From an uncultured Oscillospiraceae bacterium (lineage in GTDB: Bacteria; Bacillota; Clostridia; Oscillospirales; Oscillospiraceae), in assembly GCA_944387055.1 (NCBI GenBank), contig CALXDL010000072.1, positions 1-56,233 on the forward strand: a stretch of 56,233 bases of DNA, written 5' to 3'. Positions within the stretch are counted from its first letter, which is position 1, and every line of letters begins with the position of its first letter. The notes under the pieces are model-generated. The model was not told where the DNA came from. It did not search any database and was given only the letters and a program-made list of their open reading frames with translations. A program made the translations under genes and the position numbers. Positions 25,093 through 32,869 of the stretch are shown piece by piece.

Positions 25093-25835
25093 TGACCTTG
25101 GAGCATCTCATCGAGCTGAAAGAGGTCTATAAGATATACCAGATGGGCGAGGAGTCCCTCCATGCGCTGGACGGTGTGAGCCTCACCATCGACCAGGGAG
25201 AGTTCGTGGCGATCGTGGGCTCTTCCGGCTCCGGGAAGTCCACAGCGATGAACATCATCGGCTGTCTGGATGTCCCCACCTCCGGCACCTATCACCTGGG
25301 CGGGGTGGACGTGTCCACCATGGGAGATGACCAGCAGGCGGAGATCCGCAACAAGATGCTGGGCTTCATCTTCCAGCAGTACAACCTGATCCCCAAACTG
25401 ACCGTGCAGGAGAACGTGGAGCTGCCGCTGCTGTATGCAGGCGTGGGCGCGGAAGAGCGCCATGACCGGGCGGTGGAGGCGCTGGAGCGAGTGGGCTTGG
25501 CAGACAAGCGCCGCCACCTGCCCAGCCAGCTCTCCGGCGGCCAGCAGCAGCGGGTGTCCATCGCCCGGGCCCTGGCGGGCCGCCCTTCCGTCCTCCTGGC
25601 CGACGAGCCCACCGGCGCGCTGGATTCCCGGACGGGCAGAGAGGTGCTGGGCTTCCTGCAGGAGCTCAACCGCGATGGGGACACGGTGGTCCTCATCACG
25701 CACGACAATTCCATCGCTGTGCGGGCCAAGCGCATCGTGCGCCTCCAGGACGGCAAGATCATCTACGACGGAGACGCCCGAGATCCACAGGCTGTGGTCC
25801 AGCCTGTGGAGAGCGGAGAGGAGGCGGGCGCATGA
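25092..25835 (+). CDS. ABC transporter ATP-binding protein (MacB/LolD type)
   Basis: The 247-residue ATPase has Walker [11 protein letters not shown] (residues about 43-52), Q-loop [13 protein letters not shown], signature [15 protein letters not shown], Walker [14 protein letters not shown] and the switch His in LITHDN. The QQYNLI and PTGALDS forms are typical of MacB/LolD exporters. The start overlaps the stop of the fusion protein gene (TGATG), and its end overlaps the permease gene by ATGA, so all three are translationally coupled. It powers the MacB-like permease, probably exporting a peptide, antibiotic or lipid. Confidence 0.94.
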   Translation: MTLEHLIELKEVYKIYQMGEESLHALDGVSLTIDQGEFVAIVGSSGSGKSTAMNIIGCLDVPTSGTYHLGGVDVSTMGDDQQAEIRNKMLGFIFQQYNLIPKLTVQENVELPLLYAGVGAEERHDRAVEALERVGLADKRRHLPSQLSGGQQQRVSIARALAGRPSVLLADEPTGALDSRTGREVLGFLQELNRDGDTVVLITHDNSIAVRAKRIVRLQDGKIIYDGDARDPQAVVQPVESGEEAGA

Positions 25836-27076
25836 GCTTCACACAGTATTTCAAGCTGGCCGTCAAATCCCTCAGGACCAGCAAGATGCGCGCTTTCCTC
25901 ACGATGCTGGGCATCATCATCGGCGTGGGCGCGGTCATCGTGATCATCTCTCTCGGCAATGGCCTCCAGCAGATGGTGGATCAGCAGGTGGAGAGCATGG
26001 GCGTCAATCTGGTCCAGACCTATATCTACGGCCGGGGCGACGGGACGACCATGCTCATGGACCCGCAGGAGATGTATGATCTGGTGGAGCAGCGCTCGGA
26101 CGTGCTCTCCGGCGTCTCGCCCTATGTCGCGACCAGCGCACAAGTCCGCAGCGGCAGTACGGTCTATGAGCGGACCACCATCTATGGCGTCAGCGAGGTC
26201 ATGTACAAACAGGAGACGCGCGCCACACTGGACGGAGAGTCCCTGGAAGAAGGGCGCTTTATCCAATACATCGATGTGGAGCGGAGCCAGAACGTGTGCG
26301 TGCTGGGAGCTTACCTTGCCCAGGATGCGTTCGGCGGAGATGCCCTGGGCCAGACGATCAGCATCGGCGGCGTGCCCTATACGGTGGTGGGCGTCCTCCG
26401 GCAGAGCGGCGACACGCTCCAGGAAGGCGGCCGGGACGACCAGATATATATCTCCTATAACAACGCGCTCAGGCTCATGGGCAGCCGGAGCGTGGACCTC
26501 TACCTCTTCACCGCCACCAGCCGGGACACCGCTGCCGCCGCCAAACAGGCAATCGACAGCTGCCTCTACGACTTTTATCAGGATGAGGACGCCTATTACA
26601 CCATGACCATGGCCGAGCAGGTCCAGATGATCAACGCCATGATGGGCGTGGCTATGCTGGTGCTGGTGGCCATCGCCGCCATCTCGCTGCTGGTGGGCGG
26701 TATCGGCATCATGAACATCATGCTGGTGTCCGTTACAGAGCGGACACGGGAGATCGGTATCCGCAAATCCTTGGGAGCCAAGCGGCGGGACATCCGCTGG
26801 CAGTTCATCATCGAAGCCGGTACCACCTCCGCCATCGGCGGTCTGCTGGGGATCCTCTTCGGCTGTTTGGTGGCGACCGTCTTGGGCGGCCTCATCGGCG
26901 GCGTCCTAGTGTCGCAGATGGGGGTGGGCAGCAATGTGACCTTCAGCGCTACGCCGACCACCTCTGCCGTAGCGGTGAGTTTTGGTGTCAGCGTGGCCAT
27001 CGGCATCCTTTTCGGATACCTGCCGGCCAACAAGGCCGCCAAGCTCAATCCCATCGACGCGCTGCGATATGACTGA
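25832..27076 (+). CDS. MacB/FtsX-like ABC permease
   Basis: The 414-residue protein has the MacB plan: one N-terminal helix (MRAFLTMLGIIIGVGAVIVI), an extracytoplasmic MacB_PCD domain of about 230 residues, and three C-terminal helices with the FtsX block (LLVGGIGIMNIMLVSVTERT, REIGIRKSLGA). It couples ATP use to substrate movement outside the membrane through the fusion protein. It ends the TetR-controlled efflux operon and is followed by a strong terminator. The substrate is not evident from sequence. Confidence 0.93.
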   Translation: MSFTQYFKLAVKSLRTSKMRAFLTMLGIIIGVGAVIVIISLGNGLQQMVDQQVESMGVNLVQTYIYGRGDGTTMLMDPQEMYDLVEQRSDVLSGVSPYVATSAQVRSGSTVYERTTIYGVSEVMYKQETRATLDGESLEEGRFIQYIDVERSQNVCVLGAYLAQDAFGGDALGQTISIGGVPYTVVGVLRQSGDTLQEGGRDDQIYISYNNALRLMGSRSVDLYLFTATSRDTAAAAKQAIDSCLYDFYQDEDAYYTMTMAEQVQMINAMMGVAMLVLVAIAAISLLVGGIGIMNIMLVSVTERTREIGIRKSLGAKRRDIRWQFIIEAGTTSAIGGLLGILFGCLVATVLGGLIGGVLVSQMGVGSNVTFSATPTTSAVAVSFGVSVAIGILFGYLPANKAAKLNPIDALRYD

Positions 27077-27097
27077 AGGATGCTGAGGATACGTCCG

Positions 27098-27133
27098 AGG
27101 CCCGCACGCTTTTGGAAGCGTGCGGGCCTCTTT
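27098..27133 (+). terminator. Terminator of the efflux operon
   Basis: Perfect 14-bp stem (27098-27111 with 27116-27129), TTGG loop, then CTTTCC. Confidence 0.82.
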
Positions 27134-27175
27134 CCGCGCATGGATCATAGAGGAGCTGAAAAAAATTTGGCAGAC

Positions 27176-27204
27176 GCAAACTTTTCGAGGGCCTCCTGCG
27201 TCTA
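27176..27204 (+). promoter_or_regulatory. ECF-type promoter of the sigma/anti-sigma pair
   Basis: GCAAAC with AAC at 27179-27181, then 17 bp and CGTCTA starting at 27199. The AAC / N16-17 / CGTC spacing is typical of extracytoplasmic-function sigma promoters, so the sigma factor encoded 33 bp downstream probably drives its own gene. Confidence 0.6.
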
Positions 27205-27236
27205 TTGGACAGAACCGAGAGAAAGGAACCTATGCC

Positions 27237-27728
27237 GTGGCACAGTGGATGGAAGAACGACTCGTTACATTTCTTGTGGAAGAGCAGGCGCGGTCTTATC
27301 GCTTGGCATACAGCTATCTGCATAACAGGGAAGAGGCTCTGGACGCGGTGCAGACCGCCGTCTGCAGAGCACTGGAGAAACAGGATAGCCTTCAGGAGCC
27401 GGACGCGATGCGTACCTGGTTTTACCGCATTTTAGTCAACACCTGCACAGACATGCTCCGCAGACGCAAGCGGGTGAGCTTCGTGCCGCCGGAGATGCTG
27501 GACGCCGGCAGCTATGAAGATCCGCTGCCAGCTGACGGTTCTCTGGCAGAGCGGGTCGACGGTCTGCCGCCCGAGATACAGACCGTGGTGAAGCTGCGGT
27601 TCTATGAGGAAATGTCTCTCAAGGAGATCAGCGCCGTCACTGGGTGGCCGCTGAGCACGGTGAAGACCCGGCTGTATACCGGATTGAAGAAATTACGGAT
27701 CGCATTAGAAAGTGAGGAAGAACGATGA
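27237..27728 (+). CDS. ECF RNA polymerase sigma factor
   Basis: The 163-residue protein has region 2 (ARSYRLAYSYLHNREEALDA, then RTWFYRILVNTCTDMLRRRK) and region 4 (LPPEIQTVVKLRFYEEMSLK, then WPLSTVKTRLYTGLKKLR) of ECF sigma factors and the usual length. GTG 27237 is chosen because AAAGGA lies 10 nt upstream; the next in-frame ATG at 27249 is too far and longer starts run into the terminator. It overlaps the anti-sigma gene by ATGA. It resembles the SigV branch, whose anti-sigma is RsiV. Confidence 0.9.
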   Translation: MAQWMEERLVTFLVEEQARSYRLAYSYLHNREEALDAVQTAVCRALEKQDSLQEPDAMRTWFYRILVNTCTDMLRRRKRVSFVPPEMLDAGSYEDPLPADGSLAERVDGLPPEIQTVVKLRFYEEMSLKEISAVTGWPLSTVKTRLYTGLKKLRIALESEEER

Positions 27729-28564
27729 ACGGATTCAAACAGGCAAAAGAGGAATTCAACTCCATCCCTGTTCCTGAGGAACTGCAAGACCGGGTCCAGA
27801 GTGGGATCCAGGAGGGGAAAGCCCGGCGCCGCAAGGCTGTGGCTGCTCGCCGCTGGAGACGCACCGCCTGCACGACAGCTGCCTGCCTTGCGCTGGTGAT
27901 CGCAGGGCTGAACCTCAACCCCACCTTCGCTGCGGCGGCAGCGGACGTGCCGGTACTGGGCGGATTGTTCCAGGTGCTCACGGTCCGCAGCTTCACGGAC
28001 CAGGACGCTGACCGCACTGTCGAAGTGGAGCAGCCCGGTGTCACCGGCGGCGATATGGCCGAGCAGGTGAGCGCTGAGATCCAGAAGCTGGTGGACGAGA
28101 AGATCGCAGAGGGCGAACAGATCGTGGCGGACTACAAGGAGGCCTTCTTCGCCACGGGCGGTACTGAGGAAGAGTGGGCGCTGCACGACAACAAGGTCAC
28201 TGTCACCTATGAGATCAAATCTCAGACGGATACGACCGTCTCCTTCGTGGTGGACAGCGCGGTCTCTATCGCGAACGCCTATCAGGAGCAGACCTATTAC
28301 AACCTGGACCTGGCCAGCGGCCGGGAGCTGACGCTGGCGGACGTGCTGGGCGAGGACTGGGTCTCGATCTGCAATGAGAGCATCCAGGCGCAGATCGCCG
28401 AGGATCCGGATCAGTACTTCGACGCCTCCATGGGCGGCTTCACCACGGTGGACGAGTCCACGCAGTTCTATCTGGATGAAGCAGGGGAGCCTGTCGTGGT
28501 GTTCGCACCTTACACCGTGGCTCCGGGCGCTATGGGGACCGTGGAGTTCACGATCAGCAAGTAA
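27725..28564 (+). CDS. RsiV-like anti-sigma factor (DUF3298)
   Basis: The 279-residue protein has a cytoplasmic N-terminal segment that would bind the sigma factor, one transmembrane helix near residues 48-63, and an extracytoplasmic region. The latter begins NPTFAAAAADVPVLGGLFQ and holds a DUF3298-like domain (YYNLDLASGRELTLADVLG, later VVVFAPYTVAPGAMG). In Bacillus RsiV this domain binds lysozyme, which triggers cleavage and frees SigV. The family match suggests a cell-envelope or lysozyme sensor here too; the ligand is not proven. It overlaps the sigma gene by 4 bp and is followed by a hairpin. Confidence 0.85.
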   Translation: MNGFKQAKEEFNSIPVPEELQDRVQSGIQEGKARRRKAVAARRWRRTACTTAACLALVIAGLNLNPTFAAAAADVPVLGGLFQVLTVRSFTDQDADRTVEVEQPGVTGGDMAEQVSAEIQKLVDEKIAEGEQIVADYKEAFFATGGTEEEWALHDNKVTVTYEIKSQTDTTVSFVVDSAVSIANAYQEQTYYNLDLASGRELTLADVLGEDWVSICNESIQAQIAEDPDQYFDASMGGFTTVDESTQFYLDEAGEPVVVFAPYTVAPGAMGTVEFTISK

Positions 28565-28578
28565 GAGAGCTGAAAGAA

Positions 28579-28615
28579 GGACCGCCCCACTGCACGTTCC
28601 GCAGTGAGGGCGGTC
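28579..28615 (+). terminator. Terminator of the sigma/anti-sigma unit
   Basis: GGACCGCCC and ACTGC pair with GCAGT and GGGCGGTCC (28579-28615), with a small internal bulge. Confidence 0.75.
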
Positions 28616-28656
28616 CCCTCTCGTCTTGTGAGAGCCTCTGATGAGGATAAATGGAG

Positions 28657-28692
28657 AAGGCCCGGGCGGCGATATCGTGCCGCCCGGGCCTT
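28657..28692 (-). terminator. Terminator of the TIGR04255 gene
   Basis: Perfect 14-bp stem (28657-28670 with 28679-28692), 8-base loop, placed just after the minus-strand stop at 28722 and followed by TCTCCATTTAT on that strand. Confidence 0.78.
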
Positions 28693-28721
28693 CCGCAGCC
28701 TTAGACGATCGGACAGGGCGC

Positions 28722-29522
28722 TTATGGATCCTCCGGATCCATCGCTGCGCGCAGTGTTTGTGTCACGGCGCCCTCGAAAATCCGTCCGGCGTGACCATGG
28801 AGCGTCTCCATAGCGCCGGCAGCCAACGTACAGGGCACGTTGCCGCCCATGGACAAGTCCATATCCAGGATGAACTTCACCTCGGGGTCCTGGGGCGCGC
28901 CCTGGATATGGCTCTTCACGCGGCCGGGGCCGGCATGGATCTTGGCCTGACAGCTGGAATCCAGCTTGAACAACAGGTCGCAGGCGCAGTTGAGGAAGTT
29001 CTCCTCGATGACATCCGGCTCCTGGAGCGGCGCGGTGTAAGCTGGGGCGATGAGGTCCGCCCATTTGCTCCCCTCCAGTCCAAGACGAGAACGGGAGAAG
29101 ATATTGACGTACCGCAGGCCCACCCGCTGGAAGAACGCGGGCTTATAGAGTTTGATGAAAGCCGCCAAAGGACGGTCCAGATGGCGGGCGAACTCCTCCC
29201 ACCCGGGATAATGGAGGGTGGAGAGGGCAATGAAATCCTTCGTCAAGTTGAGCTTCCACTGGTTGTCCGCAGAGAGAAAGTTATAATTGGTGACGGGAGG
29301 CTGCTGCTCAACTTTGGGAGAGGGGCCGCCCAGACCGGTGATCTTGGGAGGCGCAACGTCTTGCCGCCGGGCGTACTGGGGGAAGGCATCACGGATGGCC
29401 TCCTGGAGATCGGCAGGTTCCGCGTTGTTGATGGAGAGGATCGTGGGGAAACGCAGCTGACAGATGACCTCGTGGGCCGGTGCATTTCGGTAATGGGTCC
29501 TGGGGTGACCGGAAAACAGCAT
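28722..29522 (-). CDS. TIGR04255-family protein of unknown function
   Basis: The 266-residue protein fits the sporadically distributed TIGR04255 family. The N-terminus has HYRNAPAHEVICQLRFP, the middle NYNFLSADNQWKLNLTKDFI followed by ALSTLHYPGWEEF, and later QRVGLRYVNIF. The family has no known activity and occurs patchily, often in accessory DNA. AAGGAG lies 9 nt before ATG 29522. It stands alone between the sigma unit and the SleB hydrolase. Confidence 0.8.
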   Translation of the reverse strand: MLFSGHPRTHYRNAPAHEVICQLRFPTILSINNAEPADLQEAIRDAFPQYARRQDVAPPKITGLGGPSPKVEQQPPVTNYNFLSADNQWKLNLTKDFIALSTLHYPGWEEFARHLDRPLAAFIKLYKPAFFQRVGLRYVNIFSRSRLGLEGSKWADLIAPAYTAPLQEPDVIEENFLNCACDLLFKLDSSCQAKIHAGPGRVKSHIQGAPQDPEVKFILDMDLSMGGNVPCTLAAGAMETLHGHAGRIFEGAVTQTLRAAMDPEDP

Positions 29523-29600
29523 AGCGGCATGCTCCTTTGTGACAGGTTTGATGCCTTTATTGTATCCTTCCTCCAGGGAAAAGTCAATGAAGGACCGGGA

Positions 29601-30407
29601 TCACAGATAGAACCGGTGGCAGCCGATGGTGGTGTAATAAGTGCGGTTGGCGTTGATCCACGTCCCCTGGGAGAGGGCCGGTGCATAGAAATAGAGTGCC
29701 GCGCCCACAGTCTCCTCACCATCCAGGACCCGTTTGGCAGCCTCCACGGACTTGGAGGCGGGTGGCAGATAGATGGTGCCGTTGGAAACGGGCGTGAACT
29801 GGATGTCGTGCTTGCGGTCGAAGATCACAGCGGGGATGGTGCCGGGGAACTCCTCGGATGCCACGCGGTTGAGCACCACATTGCCCACTGCGATCTGCCC
29901 TTCCATCTCTTCGCCCTGGCTCTCGGCGCTGATGATGCGGCTGAGCCAGTACAGGTCCACAGCATCATGCTCCGCGTTTGCGGAGGTCACTGCGGCCCCG
30001 CCCAGATAAGGGTCCCATTCCACCGCGCCGCCGCAGGCAGTGGCTACCAGCCGCAGCGGGACATAGGTCCGGCCGCGTTCGACGAACACGGTGCCGGGAT
30101 ATGTACGGCCATTCACCGTTACGGTGTCTGTGTCAGGGTCGGCCGTCAGGCGGTATCCTTTGGCGGTGGCGACAGCTGCTTGCTGCTGGCTGTCCCAATA
30201 GATGCTCCAACCGCCGAAGGCGTCCAGCAAGTTCCGCAGGGGGACGTAGGTGACGCCGTCCTTGAGGTGATTGACCGTCCCCAGCACGGTGCCATCCACC
30301 TGGACAGGGACTAGACGGCCTGAGGCAGATGCGGCTTGGACAGGCTGCATCAGGAGGCCCAGGGAGAGGGAAGCGGCCAGGAGGCCGTATAAAAGAGTTC
30401 GTTTCAT
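29601..30407 (-). CDS. SleB-type cell wall hydrolase with copper-amine-oxidase-N domain
   Basis: The 268-residue secreted protein has a signal peptide (MKRTLLYGLLAASLSLGLLM, cleavage after about AQA). A copper amine oxidase N-terminal type wall-binding domain follows (VPLRNLLDAFGGWSIYWDSQ, then YVPLRLVATACGGAVEWDP). The C-terminal hydrolase_2/SleB domain has ISAESQGEEMEGQIAVGNVV with the probable catalytic Glu. SleB-like enzymes cut spore cortex or vegetative peptidoglycan. ATG 30407 has AAAGGAA upstream; the longer frame lacks a signal peptide start. Spore versus vegetative role cannot be told. Confidence 0.88.
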   Translation of the reverse strand: MKRTLLYGLLAASLSLGLLMQPVQAASASGRLVPVQVDGTVLGTVNHLKDGVTYVPLRNLLDAFGGWSIYWDSQQQAAVATAKGYRLTADPDTDTVTVNGRTYPGTVFVERGRTYVPLRLVATACGGAVEWDPYLGGAAVTSANAEHDAVDLYWLSRIISAESQGEEMEGQIAVGNVVLNRVASEEFPGTIPAVIFDRKHDIQFTPVSNGTIYLPPASKSVEAAKRVLDGEETVGAALYFYAPALSQGTWINANRTYYTTIGCHRFYL

Positions 30408-30571
30408 CAGGTCGGTTCCTTTCTCTTGAGGGATATACCCAAGAGCATACCGGGTCCTGAGGGACAAGACAACCCACAAAACCTGCCAGCGCAGGAATAT
30501 CTTTTACAGAGGAGGCGCAGGATGTGGAAGCCGCGGCAGAGAGTGGGACTGCGCACCACGGCACCGAGGTG

Positions 30572-30608
30572 CAAGGAAGCCGCCGCCAGATCGGCAGCGG
30601 CTTCCTTG
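30572..30608 (-). terminator. Terminator of the adenine deaminase gene
   Basis: CAAGGAAGCCGC (30572-30583) pairs with GCGGCTTCCTTG (30597-30608) across a 13-base loop, 16 bp after the minus-strand stop. Confidence 0.7.
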
Positions 30609-30623
30609 TGCGTCTGTACGATG

Positions 30624-32348
30624 TCACACGTAGTTCTGCCGGTCCACATCGAACACGCCCCGCGTGGTGATCCGCAGGGTGGGGATCACCGGGAGAGCCA
30701 TGAAGCCCAAGGTCATGAAGGGGTCGATGCCCTGATTGACGCCCAGCGCATAGGCTTTCTCCTTGGCGGCCTCCAGCTTTTCGTTCACTGTCACCAGCGG
30801 CTCATCGCTCATGATGCCGGCAATGGCCAGGGGGACCTCCGCCACGGGGGTGCCCCGATCCCAGACCACGATGCCGCCGCCCAGCTCCACCACCCGGTCG
30901 GCCGCCGCAGCGCAGGCTTCTTCACTGGTGCCGACCACGATGATGTTATGGGAGTCATGGGAGACAGAGGTGGCTACAGCACCGGACTTGAGACCATAGC
31001 CCTGGAGGAAGCCGATGCCGATGTGATGGGTGTTCTTGTGACGCTCCACCACGGCGATCTTCAGCACGTCTCTCTCCACGTCGATCCGGTCTGCATACCC
31101 GGCGTCCACGGTGGTGATCTCACCATCCACCATGCCGATGATGCCCCGAGGCCTGGACTCCGTGAAGTCCTCCGCCGTCAGATGCTCCACATGGAACGTG
31201 CTGTGGGCACGCTCCGTCAGGTATGGCCCAATGGCTGGGGCGGGGAAGTCCCGCACGATACCGTGGTCCACCATCAACACGCCCCGCTTGAACACTTTTT
31301 CGATGTTGAACGCATGGAGATCGTCAACGAGTACGAAGTCGCCCAGGTAGCCCGGTGCGATGGCGCCCCGATTGTTGAGCAGGAAATAGCGGGCGGCGTT
31401 GTGGCAAGCCACCTTCACAGCGATGATGGGATCCACGCCCAGACTGATGGCGCGTTTGACGATATAGTCGATATGGCCCTTTTCCAGGAGGTCGTTTGGG
31501 TGCTTGTCGTCCGTGCAGAACATGCACCGCTCGGCATATTTGCTGCACAGCAGCGGAGCCAGTGCCTCCAAGTTGCGGGCGGCGGTGCCCTCCCGGATCA
31601 TGATGAACTGGCCGCGTTCCAGTTTGGCGATGGCATCTTGCAGGTCGTGGCACTCATGGTCCGAATAGACGCCGGCGGCGATGTAGGCGTTGAGATCGTT
31701 GCCTTTCAAGTCCGGGGCATGGCCGTCGATCTTCTTGTGGTGGGCCTGAGCCGCCACGATTTTCTCCACTGGCTGGTCATCGCCCGCGATGATGCCGACG
31801 AAGTTCATCATCTCGGCCAATCCCAGGACGCGGGGGTGGTCGTAGAAGGAGTCGATGGCCCGATAGTCCAGCATGGCTCCAGACTCATCCAGAGGTGTGG
31901 CAGGCACGCAGGAGGGCAGCATGAACTGCACGTCCACCGGCAGGCCCTCTGTGGCCTGGAGCATGTATTCGATGCCGTCCGTACCCATGACGTTGGCGAT
32001 CTCGTGGGGGTCTGTGATGACTGTCGTGGTGCCATGGGGCAGCACCGCCTTCACGAACTCCGTTGGGCTGACCAGGGAACTTTCCAGATGGATATGAGCA
32101 TCCAGGAGACCTGGCAGCACGATCTTCCCCGTGCAGTCCTCCTCCACTGTGCCGGAGTATCGCCCCATGCCCACGATCAGCCCTTCCGCCACAGCGATGT
32201 CGGCATGGCAGAGCTCGTTGGAGAATACGTTCACATAGGTGGCGTTTTTCAGTACCAGGTCCGCCGGCTCCCGTCCGGCGGCCGCGTTGATGATACGGCG
32301 CTTTTTCAACAGCTTCCGGTTGATCTTGCCAGCATAGCTCTCAGACAT
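30624..32348 (-). CDS. ade: Adenine deaminase
   Basis: The 574-residue amidohydrolase has the length and motifs of bacterial adenine deaminase, which converts adenine to hypoxanthine and ammonia. Visible are the metal-binding HIHLESS after VLPGLLDA, TTVITDPHEIANVMG, VYSDHECHD, FCTDDKHPNDLL, the C-terminal SHDSHNIIVVG, and RITTRGVFDVDRQNYV at the end. AGGAGGAGTGATCGC precedes the ATG. I looked for a purine riboswitch in the 230-bp upstream region and found none. It is a single-gene unit. Confidence 0.96.
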   Translation of the reverse strand: MSESYAGKINRKLLKKRRIINAAAGREPADLVLKNATYVNVFSNELCHADIAVAEGLIVGMGRYSGTVEEDCTGKIVLPGLLDAHIHLESSLVSPTEFVKAVLPHGTTTVITDPHEIANVMGTDGIEYMLQATEGLPVDVQFMLPSCVPATPLDESGAMLDYRAIDSFYDHPRVLGLAEMMNFVGIIAGDDQPVEKIVAAQAHHKKIDGHAPDLKGNDLNAYIAAGVYSDHECHDLQDAIAKLERGQFIMIREGTAARNLEALAPLLCSKYAERCMFCTDDKHPNDLLEKGHIDYIVKRAISLGVDPIIAVKVACHNAARYFLLNNRGAIAPGYLGDFVLVDDLHAFNIEKVFKRGVLMVDHGIVRDFPAPAIGPYLTERAHSTFHVEHLTAEDFTESRPRGIIGMVDGEITTVDAGYADRIDVERDVLKIAVVERHKNTHHIGIGFLQGYGLKSGAVATSVSHDSHNIIVVGTSEEACAAAADRVVELGGGIVVWDRGTPVAEVPLAIAGIMSDEPLVTVNEKLEAAKEKAYALGVNQGIDPFMTLGFMALPVIPTLRITTRGVFDVDRQNYV

Positions 32349-32580
32349 GCGATCACTCCTCCTGGATAGACTTCGATCTCAAGAATACTTATATTTAACA
32401 TAAATAGAAATGATATCAGAAAGGGTTGCAGCAAGTATACGCCAAAATCGCTCGGTTGTCTATGGGGATGAGAAAATTTCTCTGGACAGCTGGACACCGG
32501 CCTGCTAGCTCCGCGGCTGGAGCGTCCCGTTATGTTTCTCCTGCGTCTTTCATAGACTGGGACGAGAGAGGAGGGACCGG

Positions 32581-32778
32581 ATGGACGCCTTCGAGTGGAG
32601 CGCCGGCGTCTATGCAGCAGCGATCGCCATGGCCAAGAGCATGTCGACGGAAGAGCTGACCCGCACGGCGCTGCTGTTCACCCAGTTGGGGACGACGCTC
32701 TCGACACTGGCGGCGCTCCAGAACTTGGATCAGAGCAGGAGCTCCCAAGAACTGGCGGACCTGTCCGGCCTGCGGTGA
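32581..32778 (+). CDS. DUF6774-like small protein
   Basis: The 65-residue, mostly helical protein (AAAIAMAKSMSTEELTRTAL, then LFTQLGTTLSTLAALQNLD) fits DUF6774, a family of short cytoplasmic proteins from Clostridia with no known role. GAGAGGAGGGACCGG precedes the ATG. It is a one-gene unit closed by the palindromic terminator shared with icd. Confidence 0.75.
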   Translation: MDAFEWSAGVYAAAIAMAKSMSTEELTRTALLFTQLGTTLSTLAALQNLDQSRSSQELADLSGLR

Positions 32779-32831
32779 GGCCTTTGCCGACGTATGCACC
32801 GGGCAGCTGCCAGAGAGCGCCTGGGAAAAAC

Positions 32832-32865
32832 ACGCGCCCGCGTATCGATCGATACGCGGGCGCGT
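32832..32865. terminator. Perfect 34-bp palindrome, bidirectional terminator
   Basis: Two 17-bp arms meeting at TCGA (centre between 32848 and 32849), between convergent genes ending at 32778 and 32870. No long T run, but A-rich on the left (AAAAAC) for the minus direction. Confidence 0.75.
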
Positions 32866-32869
32866 CCGT

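Noticed and set aside
28641-30314. Long plus-strand frame opposite the TIGR04255 and SleB genes
   Set aside because: It is the antisense of two well-supported minus-strand genes and has no recognisable domain.
30426-32369. Long plus-strand frame opposite adenine deaminase
   Set aside because: Antisense of a clear ade gene; low-complexity His/Asp-rich sequence.
32349-32580. Purine riboswitch upstream of adenine deaminase
   Set aside because: No three-stem core with the conserved loops was found in this region.
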